Below are positions 1 through 5,528 of a DNA stretch of 6,719 bases, in pieces. The translations under genes and the position numbers were made by a program. The notes under the pieces were generated by a model. The model was not told the origin of the DNA. It did no database searches and saw only the letters and a list, made by a program, of their open reading frames with translations. The DNA comes from JBFFMO01 sp037968515 (GTDB lineage Bacteria > Myxococcota_A > Bradymonadia > Bradymonadales > Bradymonadaceae): assembly GCA_037968515.1 (NCBI GenBank), contig JBBKVQ010000481.1, positions 1-6,719 on the forward strand. Reading direction: 5' to 3'. Within the stretch, counting starts at the first letter, position 1, and each line of letters begins with the position of its first letter.

Positions 1-31
1 GCAGCGTCCTGAACCGCTAGACGAACGGGCC
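1..31 (-). tRNA. tRNA, probably tRNA-Glu, 5' part only
   Basis: Read on the minus strand, the gene begins at position 31 with the acceptor strand GGCCCGT, then TC, then a D arm with stem GTCT/GGAC and a loop containing GCGGTT. The window ends at the start of the anticodon stem, so the anticodon and 3' half are not visible. The 5' half matches the usual form of bacterial tRNA-Glu, which often follows tRNA-Gln in deltaproteobacterial-type genomes. It lies 17 bases downstream of tRNA-Gln on the same strand and is probably processed from the same transcript. That it is a tRNA is fairly safe; the Glu identity is an inference. Confidence 0.75.
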
Positions 32-34
32 TAA

Positions 35-47
35 TTAACTTCGTTAA
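35..47. repeat. Short palindrome in the tRNA-Gln/tRNA spacer
   Basis: TTAAC, three bases, then GTTAA form a five-pair inverted repeat that fills most of the 17-base spacer between the two tRNA genes. In the transcript it would be a small A/U-rich hairpin between the 3' end of tRNA-Gln and the 5' end of the next tRNA. It has no following T tract, so it is not a terminator. A role in tRNA processing is possible but unproven. Confidence 0.4.
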
Positions 48-48
48 G

Positions 49-119
49 TTCGGGAACTAGGACTCGAACCTAGATTGACGGAATCAGAATCCGCTGTCCT
101 GCCATTAGACGATTCCCGA
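49..119 (-). tRNA. tRNA-Gln (anticodon CTG)
   Basis: The minus strand folds as a complete cloverleaf. The acceptor stem TCGGGAA/TTCCCGA is seven pairs, and the first is the weak T-A pair common in glutamine tRNAs. The D stem is GTCT/GGAC with GG in its loop. The anticodon stem GCGGA/TCCGT holds the loop TTCTGAT, giving anticodon CTG, which reads CAG codons. A four-base variable region follows, then the T stem CTAGG/CCTAG with loop TTCGAGT. The discriminator base is A at position 49. The next bases are CTT, so CCA is not encoded and must be added after processing. It is the first gene of a tRNA pair running off the left edge. Confidence 0.95.
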
Positions 120-176
120 CCACGGAAGGGTTCAACTTCCACCCACCATACATCGTCAATGTGTGGCGGGCCGAAA

Positions 177-205
177 TTTCTAGTAAAGTGGCACGACAGT
201 GTCAA
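177..205 (-). promoter_or_regulatory. Probable sigma-70 type promoter for the tRNA pair
   Basis: On the minus strand a perfect TTGACA (205-200) is followed after 17 bases by TAGAAA (182-177), which matches the -10 consensus at four of six positions. Transcription would start near 170, giving a leader of about 50 bases before tRNA-Gln. The -35 box sits inside a perfect palindrome (198-209, AGTGT-CA-ACACT). That palindrome could be an operator or simply chance. Confidence 0.6.
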
Positions 206-232
206 CACTAAAAGAAACTGGTGCGGCCGCCT

Positions 233-261
233 TTGACACCTGAACAAGCCGCACCTAACTT
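233..261 (+). promoter_or_regulatory. Possible promoter for the DUF465 gene
   Basis: A perfect TTGACA at 233-238 is followed after 17 bases by TAACTT (256-261), a poor -10 with three matches of six. Transcription would start near 268, giving a leader of about 20 bases that includes the ribosome binding site. It stands back to back with the tRNA promoter, the two -35 boxes being 27 bases apart. The rest of 120-290 shows no gene; a GGAAG/CTTCC hairpin at 124-140 lies in the tRNA leader. Confidence 0.45.
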
Positions 262-280
262 ACTGCACTGAACTCTCGAC

Positions 281-285
281 AGGAG
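281..285 (+). promoter_or_regulatory. Ribosome binding site of the DUF465 gene
   Basis: AGGAG lies five bases before the ATG at 291. It decides for this start over the in-frame ATG at 306, which lacks such a site. Confidence 0.75.
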
Positions 286-290
286 CCAAC

Positions 291-488
291 ATGCAAAGCG
301 CTACAATGATTTCCTCATCGCCGACTGAAGATCTTTTGGGTCTGAAATCTGAACACGAGACGCTGGACACACGGTTGGAGCAGTTAGACCGCCATCTTTC
401 GTTGTCGCCCGAAGAGCAGTACGAGAAGCAAGTCATCAAAAAACGCAAACTCATCCTTAAAGACCGCATCGCTCAACTCGAAGAGTAA
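291..488 (+). CDS. DUF465 / YdcH-family small coiled-coil protein
   Basis: This 65-residue protein matches the DUF465 (YdcH) family in length and pattern. A leucine-spaced helix at about residues 15-37 (LKSEHETLDTRLEQL) is followed by a short turn containing SPEE. The basic motif VIKKRKLILKDRIAQLEE ends the protein, and KK+KL.LKD is the most conserved part of the family. It should form a helical hairpin or coiled coil in the cytoplasm. It has no signal peptide and no membrane segment. The function of the family is unknown. The start at 291 is supported by AGGAG five bases upstream. The gene stands alone, facing away from the tRNAs, and its TAA stop directly abuts the stop of the convergent gene. 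The family call is from recognition of the motif and is fairly secure. Confidence 0.85.
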   Translation: MQSATMISSSPTEDLLGLKSEHETLDTRLEQLDRHLSLSPEEQYEKQVIKKRKLILKDRIAQLEE

Positions 489-504
489 TCACTCGTCGAT
501 GAGC
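471..504. repeat. Imperfect inverted repeat over the two convergent stop codons
   Basis: The left arm is GCTCA, a two-base bulge (AC), TCGA, A, GAGT. The loop is AATC (487-490). The right arm is ACTC, G, TCGA, TGAGC. This gives thirteen pairs with one mismatch and one bulge. The loop holds the last two bases of the TAA stop of the plus-strand gene and the first two of the TCA that encodes the minus-strand TGA stop. The repeat would fold in both transcripts. Neither side has a T tract, so it is not a classical intrinsic terminator. It may act as a shared 3'-end stabiliser or weak bidirectional terminator; that role is an inference. Confidence 0.5.
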
Positions 505-2207
505 ACATAATCGTCGGGATCGATCTCGGCGGTCTTCCGCAATTCATCGGGCAGCGGCTGTGACAAGACATCGTCGTACGCCGACGAGATATCAAAGTCT
601 TCCCAGTCGTCGCCCAAGTCGATATCAGCCTCGTCCATTGAGATATCGGGATCGTTGCTGCTGACGGCAGTCGTCTCGATATCTGCGTCGAAAGTCACGA
701 GTGACGGCAACGTTTGAATATCAGCGACTTGGTCTTCTGTAACCTCGATGCTGGAGCTGTCATCGGGCCGCTGAGCAGAGACGTCGACGATCACCGAGGG
801 AACCTTGGGCTCACTGCGTGCTTCAACCTGCACAGACTGAGACGACTGAGACGACGGAGTCGACTGAGGGGTCCATGCCACTCTCGGCTTAATCTGACCA
901 AAAGATGGCATCTCTCCCACCAATGCCAACGCGGTTTTACCGCGCAACGTATCGGAGGTAACTCTGCGGATTTCGGACTGCAGCTGGGCCATCAGCGCCG
1001 AATTCGGCTCCGAAAAATCAAAGAAATTTTCGGCGATTCGAATCAGCCCGATATCGTCGAGTTGTTTTGATGGAATGACGCCGCGCTCGCCAGTTTCAAG
1101 GTCCTCTACGCCCTTGACCGCGCCCAAACGCTCGAGCTCCGCGACGACCTCGCGCAGGAACGATTCGTGATACCCAAGCTCACGAATCAGGTCATTTTCA
1201 TCCAGACTGCCGTGCCCCTGCTTGAATTGACGAGCCACGGGGGTAAGGACTTCCAGACCAACCAACGGATTGTAAATATTTAGCTTCTGCTTGGCGGGGG
1301 TTCGCACTTGCGCAGCATCCACTTCCACAATCGTTCTAAGGTTTTGAACGGTATAGGCGAGTTCAGCGCCAAGAAGCACCACGATCCAAGAGACGTAAAC
1401 CCAAACTAAAAAGATCGGAAACAGTCCGAGCGCACCGTAAATCGTATTGTACGACTCGAGGATCACGTGGGTGATGTAGAAATTGAAGCCGTATTTCGCA
1501 GCTTCAAACGAAAGCGCAGTGAACAACCCGCCCACAAACGCAGCTGACCAGCGCACTCGCGTGCTAGGCAAAGACCAATGCATAATCGTGAACAGGAAAA
1601 AGGCGAGCAGGAACGGTGCCACGGTTCCGCCAAAGCCCATCTCGAGCCCAAAACGGGTCAGGACTAGCTGTGCACGCGCCGTCAGTCCCACCGAGGTGGT
1701 CGCTAAGACCGGACCAAACGTGACCACAAAATAAAACGTGAGCAGTTTCCCAAACAGCGGTCTGGAGTTCGGGGTATGCCAGACCGTGTTGAACGTGCGT
1801 TCGATATCAAGAAACAAAAAGATTGAGATGACAAGAAAAGCGACGGCGCTGACCCCACCCACGCTGGTCGCGCTGGTTCGAGCGAACTCCTGCAAATAGT
1901 GCGCAGCCTTTGCTGCGGCGGCGGGAAACACCGGTTCTAGGTAAAGGACCAAGTTATCGTTGGATGTGTCAAAGACGCCAAAAATCGCAAGAACGGAGGT
2001 CACCACGGATAAGAGCGGCACCAAGGACAATGCGGTGGTGTAGGCAAGGCTCGAGCTTAAGTTCTGTGCACCATCGCGAAAGAACTCACGAACCGCGTAA
2101 TAGAGCGTAAATAAGGGCGCGACCAAGTTCAGCTTCCAGGCTGGGATTTCATCCCAATGCCCGAGGCGAAACAAAGCAAAGGCTCCGCTATTCGGTTTAT
2201 CGCTCAT
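489..2207 (-). CDS. YihY/BrkB-family inner-membrane protein with winged-helix-like region and acidic tail
   Basis: The protein has 572 residues. Residues 28-285 form the YihY core: the family signature (NLSSSLAYTTALSLVPLL, 49-66) and about six membrane segments, near 55-80, 117-136, 154-178, 192-216, 222-244 and 252-282. Residues 310-400 are soluble and look like a winged-helix fold (helix pattern ending LRELGYH..FLREVVAELERLGAV), as in longer family members. From about 445 the chain is Ser/Gln/Pro-rich, and the last 90 or so residues carry about 30 acidic and only two basic residues. The core family is near 290 residues, so almost half of this protein is extension. Family members were once called RNase BN, which is not supported for this family; the function is unsettled. 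The ATG at 2207 is chosen because AAAAGGA lies five bases upstream; a GTG at 2255 in the same frame has no such site. Transcription diverges from the transglycosylase gene and converges on the DUF465 gene. Confidence 0.88.
   Translation of the reverse strand: MSDKPNSGAFALFRLGHWDEIPAWKLNLVAPLFTLYYAVREFFRDGAQNLSSSLAYTTALSLVPLLSVVTSVLAIFGVFDTSNDNLVLYLEPVFPAAAAKAAHYLQEFARTSATSVGGVSAVAFLVISIFLFLDIERTFNTVWHTPNSRPLFGKLLTFYFVVTFGPVLATTSVGLTARAQLVLTRFGLEMGFGGTVAPFLLAFFLFTIMHWSLPSTRVRWSAAFVGGLFTALSFEAAKYGFNFYITHVILESYNTIYGALGLFPIFLVWVYVSWIVVLLGAELAYTVQNLRTIVEVDAAQVRTPAKQKLNIYNPLVGLEVLTPVARQFKQGHGSLDENDLIRELGYHESFLREVVAELERLGAVKGVEDLETGERGVIPSKQLDDIGLIRIAENFFDFSEPNSALMAQLQSEIRRVTSDTLRGKTALALVGEMPSFGQIKPRVAWTPQSTPSSQSSQSVQVEARSEPKVPSVIVDVSAQRPDDSSSIEVTEDQVADIQTLPSLVTFDADIETTAVSSNDPDISMDEADIDLGDDWEDFDISSAYDDVLSQPLPDELRKTAEIDPDDYVLIDE
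835..855. repeat. Short 9-base tandem repeat inside the YihY-family gene
   Basis: The unit GACTGAGAC occurs twice in full and then partially (835-843, 844-852, 853-855). On the minus strand it encodes the Ser-Ser-Gln repeats of the linker between the winged-helix-like region and the acidic tail. It keeps the reading frame and is probably slippage within a low-complexity linker. Confidence 0.6.
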
Positions 2208-2212
2208 GTCGG

Positions 2213-2219
2213 TCCTTTT
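2213..2219 (-). promoter_or_regulatory. Ribosome binding site of the YihY-family gene
   Basis: Read on the minus strand, AAAAGGA lies five bases before the ATG at 2207. This site fixes the start and excludes the upstream GTG at 2255. Confidence 0.75.
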
Positions 2220-2285
2220 CGGTCTGTTGAGGGGCATGAATATCAGAATCCACACCCAGACGGAACAAGCGTGGAGGCTCTCGTG

Positions 2286-2313
2286 TTTATAATCTGCGGG
2301 TTACTTGGGTCAG
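2286..2313 (-). promoter_or_regulatory. Possible promoter of the YihY-family gene
   Basis: On the minus strand CTGACC (2313-2308, four of six matches) is followed after 16 bases by TATAAA (2291-2286, five of six). Transcription would begin near 2279, about 70 bases before the start codon. The -10 overlaps the plus-strand TATAAT, so the two promoters would compete for the same bases. Confidence 0.45.
2288..2293 (+). promoter_or_regulatory. -10 element of a possible transglycosylase promoter
   Basis: A perfect TATAAT sits 73 bases before the start codon of the transglycosylase gene. No good -35 box stands at 16-18 bases upstream (ACAAGC at 17), and the preceding TGTT is a near miss for an extended -10. 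A second candidate in the same region is TTGGGT (2305-2310), 17 bases, then TAGAGT (2328-2333). Which one is used cannot be told from the sequence. Confidence 0.4.
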
Positions 2314-2356
2314 CGCCCACCTTGCTGTAGAGTGAAGAAACCAATTTTTGTCTAAG

Positions 2357-2361
2357 AAGGA
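2357..2361 (+). promoter_or_regulatory. Ribosome binding site of the transglycosylase gene
   Basis: AAGGA, within AAGAAGGA, ends five bases before the ATG at 2367. A GTG immediately upstream (2364) is in the same frame but would leave only two bases of spacing, so the ATG is preferred. Confidence 0.7.
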
Positions 2362-2366
2362 ACGTG

Positions 2367-5300
2367 ATGTCTTCGGACCGTCATTCTCGAGCCATGAACA
2401 TCGGCATCGCCACTTTCATTGCATTCGCAGTGACCGTGCCCGGACTCGCCGCCCAACACTTTCAGCGCATTCACGCTGGGCTCGGGAGCGCCCCCTTTAC
2501 GGACCAAGATCTCCGCACCATCGATGACAAACTGAAATTGCCCGGGGTGATTCACACCGGGGCAAGCGTTTTTGACCTCGCTATCGAAGAATCGAGAGCC
2601 CGAGCGCAGGCGACCCACTTTGATTCGGCGTTGGAAAAGGCGCGCGCATTCCATTTTGATGGAGAATACGCAAAAGCCCGAACGCTGTCCCGTGCGATCG
2701 TTTTGGAACTCGACACACAGCCCGAGAGCCCTTTGGTCACGTCGTCTCGGGACCAGGCGCTCTTGCTTCTCGCGCGGTCCGAGCTTGACCTGAACGATGC
2801 ACCAGGCGCCTTGCGACACCTAAACATGGTGACCCGCGGCACACCTGTTGACGACTTTTTACTGTGGCTGAAGGCCGACGCGATGGTCCGGATGAATAAT
2901 CCGGCCGAGGCTGCGGCGGTACTTCAAACGGTGGTCAAACAAGACACGGTTTTGAAACCCCGAGCGATCGTGGCGCGGGCTCGTGCTCTGTATGCCGCAA
3001 AGGATTGGGAACCAGCTGCCAAGGAGCTGGCCAAGGTAAACCAAGACTTCACGTTGCACCCCCAGCGACACGAACTGCTTTACGAAGAGGCTTTTGCGCT
3101 CGAGAAGCTAGGCAAGAAACAGGAGGCTGCCGACGTCTATCTGAACGACTGGTTCGAGTTTCCGTTTCGGTCGACCGGCGATGATTCGCAGCTTCGACTC
3201 AACGCACTTTATTCCGAGGGCGTCGTGCCTTCGCGAATCATCCCGGCGCAAGTCCTCTTCGATCGATACGTTGAACTTCGGATCAACAAACACTGGGATG
3301 TGACCGAACGTCTGTTCAAAGAACTGCTGATCGATAACGTTACGCCCAACAAGGATTCCGCGTTCGAACATGACGTCATCATGCAGCTCGCCCTGAATGA
3401 CTGGGGCCGAAGACGATTCGAAGATGCGCTGACGCGGCTGATGCAGCTTGCCGACAAATGGGAAAAAGGCGAACGCGCGGGCATCTCGAAACGTTACGTC
3501 TGGCGTTATATCCGCAAATGTTACTCGCAGTTGGGTCGGTTGGACGATGCGCTCGCCGCACTCGAAATCGAAAATTCTGGCGTGAGCATGCGGACCCGTT
3601 TGATCGAACGTGCAGAGCTGCTTGAGGATCACGGACAATACGAAGCAGCCTTCAGTATTTACGACGCCATCACATCGGGCTCGAGCAAAAAGGCGTGGCA
3701 TTTCACCTGGCTGCTCTACAAGACCGGCCGTTTGGAGCAGGCTTACGAAAACTTCACGGCAATGGCCAACCGTTCAAGCGGCGAGCGCCGAGCGCGAAAC
3801 CTTTACTGGGCCGCGCGAACGTTGGAAAACGACAACCGAAACGACGAAGCAGTTGAGGTCTGGGAACAGGTGCATTCCGGTCGTCGTTTCAGCTACTACT
3901 CGATTCAGGCTGAAAACCGGATTCTGGACGTTAAGCAGCGCGAGTCCATCGATGGAGCAGTGCTTGCCCAGGTCGTTGACCTAGCTGCAGCTGGCGACGA
4001 AGCCCTTGACGCAATCGAAGCTATCGAACCGGCTAGTTCAAGCCTGTTGTGGGCGAGTATCGAAGACCCGCGTGAAGCTCTACGTTTGGATGCTGAAAGC
4101 GAGGCTGCGTCACTTGATGAGGAAGCCTCTGAGTCCAAGAAGACAACAGAAGCTCTTACGCTTGCTGCAGTTGACCGGGTGTTATCGACACCGCTTTCTT
4201 TGACCGACGTAGGGTCTGAAGACATCGCTGAGCGCGATGGAGACTCTGAAAATGATGCCAGCGAGCCGATGACTCCGGTGAAGGTCCCCAAGACAAAACT
4301 GTCCAAAAAGTCCGCATCTCGTGTGACTTACACGACGGCAGGACGGATGTATTGGAACGGCCGGCTGGGCTCGACGACTTCATTTGCCCGCTACCGTGAG
4401 GGCGAACTGATAGGTCCCCTGCCCGCTTCTCCTATAGCCTACGACGAGAATACCTATGTTGGAGGCATCAGCCGGGCTGCGTTGGCCGCGGGCGATGTGT
4501 TCCCAAATCTGGAACGGGCAAAATGGCTATGGAACGCAGGGATGGAAAAACAGGCTCGGTGGTTGGTCCGCGATGTTGCGATTGAATTCCGTGAATTGAG
4601 CCGCCGATATCGCCCATCTGCCAGGCCCCATGCGCTCAGTAACGGACGCTGGAATTATTATATCGATAATCGTCGCAAAGACCGCTCAGGGCTTTGGGGT
4701 TGGAAGATCGATGAAGATCGCTTCCCCGTTCCGGCAACGAACGACGCCAAAAAGGCGCTAGTCGTTCGCCAACAAGCCATCTTCGACCAGAAAGACGAAC
4801 TGCGCGAAGTCTTGCTCGACGCGTTCAAAGAGGTTGGCGACCATTTCATGGCTCGAAAATACACGACCGAGAAAGGCGGTTGGTATCGTCAAGATCCAAC
4901 CGGTCCTGCGCGGAATATGTGGATGCAAGCCTACCCGCGAGCATTCCCAAATATCGTGTTGCGCGAAGCCCACAAGAACGGCGTAAACCCCTACTTGTTG
5001 TGGGCTTTGATGACGGTCGAGAGCTCGTATAATCCCGACAGCGTTTCACCGGCGCAGGCGCTTGGCCTGCTGCAAGTGATTCCAAAAACCGGGCTAAAAA
5101 CAGCGTTGATGTTGGGAGACGAGGACTTTGGTCCTCAAGACCTAGTCGACGAAGAAGTTGCCATCGCTCACGGCGCTTTCTACTTCTCGCAGCTGCTTCG
5201 GAAATTCCGCGGACAGGAGCTGCTCGCCTTCGCCGGTTATAACGGTGGACCGCACCGTGTGGGCGATTGGCTGGACGCTAGGGGTAACCAGCCTCTCGAC

Positions 5301-5456
5301 GAGTTCATCGAGGAAATCCCGTTTAACGAGGCTCGCGGGTACGCCAAAAAGGTAGCCAAATTTGTCGCTCTGTTCCTAAAAATCTACGAACAACGCGACA
5401 CACTCTACATCGGACAAACCTTGCGCGCCGACTACCGCGCCGAACCACGTTTTTAG
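2367..5456 (+). CDS. Large secreted Slt70-type lytic transglycosylase (SLT domain, helical-repeat N-terminus)
   Basis: This 1029-residue enzyme should cleave the MurNAc-GlcNAc bond of peptidoglycan in the periplasm, leaving 1,6-anhydro ends. Residues 1-28 look like a signal peptide: basic start, hydrophobic core NIGIATFIAFAVTVPG, likely cut after GLA; there is no lipobox cysteine. Residues 85-520 are helical repeats of TPR/Slt70-superhelix type, ending in the family's YWAARTLE (480-487) and YYSIQAENRI. Residues 565-650 are an acidic insert ending in a lysine patch. The linker with PNLERAKWLWNAGM..QA follows at 713-730. YPRAFPNIV (856-864) opens the SLT domain. Catalytic Glu885 is in VESSYNP, followed by ALGLLQVIP (898-906) and FAGYNGGP (955-962). 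Slt70 of E. coli is about 645 residues, so this one is unusually long. A DUF368 gene follows on the same strand after 72 bases. The enzyme class is secure; the exact substrate preference is not. Confidence 0.9.
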   Translation: MSSDRHSRAMNIGIATFIAFAVTVPGLAAQHFQRIHAGLGSAPFTDQDLRTIDDKLKLPGVIHTGASVFDLAIEESRARAQATHFDSALEKARAFHFDGEYAKARTLSRAIVLELDTQPESPLVTSSRDQALLLLARSELDLNDAPGALRHLNMVTRGTPVDDFLLWLKADAMVRMNNPAEAAAVLQTVVKQDTVLKPRAIVARARALYAAKDWEPAAKELAKVNQDFTLHPQRHELLYEEAFALEKLGKKQEAADVYLNDWFEFPFRSTGDDSQLRLNALYSEGVVPSRIIPAQVLFDRYVELRINKHWDVTERLFKELLIDNVTPNKDSAFEHDVIMQLALNDWGRRRFEDALTRLMQLADKWEKGERAGISKRYVWRYIRKCYSQLGRLDDALAALEIENSGVSMRTRLIERAELLEDHGQYEAAFSIYDAITSGSSKKAWHFTWLLYKTGRLEQAYENFTAMANRSSGERRARNLYWAARTLENDNRNDEAVEVWEQVHSGRRFSYYSIQAENRILDVKQRESIDGAVLAQVVDLAAAGDEALDAIEAIEPASSSLLWASIEDPREALRLDAESEAASLDEEASESKKTTEALTLAAVDRVLSTPLSLTDVGSEDIAERDGDSENDASEPMTPVKVPKTKLSKKSASRVTYTTAGRMYWNGRLGSTTSFARYREGELIGPLPASPIAYDENTYVGGISRAALAAGDVFPNLERAKWLWNAGMEKQARWLVRDVAIEFRELSRRYRPSARPHALSNGRWNYYIDNRRKDRSGLWGWKIDEDRFPVPATNDAKKALVVRQQAIFDQKDELREVLLDAFKEVGDHFMARKYTTEKGGWYRQDPTGPARNMWMQAYPRAFPNIVLREAHKNGVNPYLLWALMTVESSYNPDSVSPAQALGLLQVIPKTGLKTALMLGDEDFGPQDLVDEEVAIAHGAFYFSQLLRKFRGQELLAFAGYNGGPHRVGDWLDARGNQPLDEFIEEIPFNEARGYAKKVAKFVALFLKIYEQRDTLYIGQTLRADYRAEPRF

Positions 5457-5528
5457 TACCCACCGCAGCACCCTTGGCTTCAGCGAATTTTCCGGTACTC
5501 TCCGCACCGTCGAATTAGTGGGAAGTCT
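5457..5528 (+). promoter_or_regulatory. Gap between transglycosylase and DUF368 genes, with weak promoter and RBS
   Basis: These 72 bases contain no hairpin followed by a T tract, so read-through from the transglycosylase gene is plausible. A weak promoter-like pair is present: TTGGCT (5474-5479), 16 bases, then TACTCT (5496-5501). GTGGGAAG before the ATG at 5529 is a modest ribosome binding site. Whether the two genes share one transcript is an inference. Confidence 0.3.

Noticed and set aside
44..247. 67-residue open frame on the minus strand
   Set aside because: It runs through the tRNA-Gln gene and its promoter.
489..2255. Naming the YihY-family gene as ribonuclease BN, and starting it at the GTG at 2255
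   Set aside because: The RNase BN name for this family came from an early misassignment, and the protein is a membrane protein without nuclease motifs. The upstream GTG lacks a ribosome binding site, whereas the ATG at 2207 has one.
2352..2819. 155-residue open frame on the minus strand
   Set aside because: It overlaps the signal peptide and first repeats of the transglycosylase and has an unremarkable arginine-rich composition, typical of an antisense shadow.
3108..3701. 197-residue open frame on the minus strand
   Set aside because: It lies wholly inside the transglycosylase gene, whose frame encodes recognisable helical repeats here. The opposing protein resembles no family and has no convincing ribosome binding site.
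3905..4306. 133-residue Ser/Ala-rich open frame on the minus strand
   Set aside because: It is the antisense of the acidic insert in the transglycosylase; its Ser/Ala richness follows from the codons of that insert.
5427..5454. GCGCG/CGCGC repeat followed by TTTTT at the end of the transglycosylase gene, as a terminator
   Set aside because: The stem is inside the coding region and is separated from the T run by about ten bases, so it does not form a proper intrinsic terminator.
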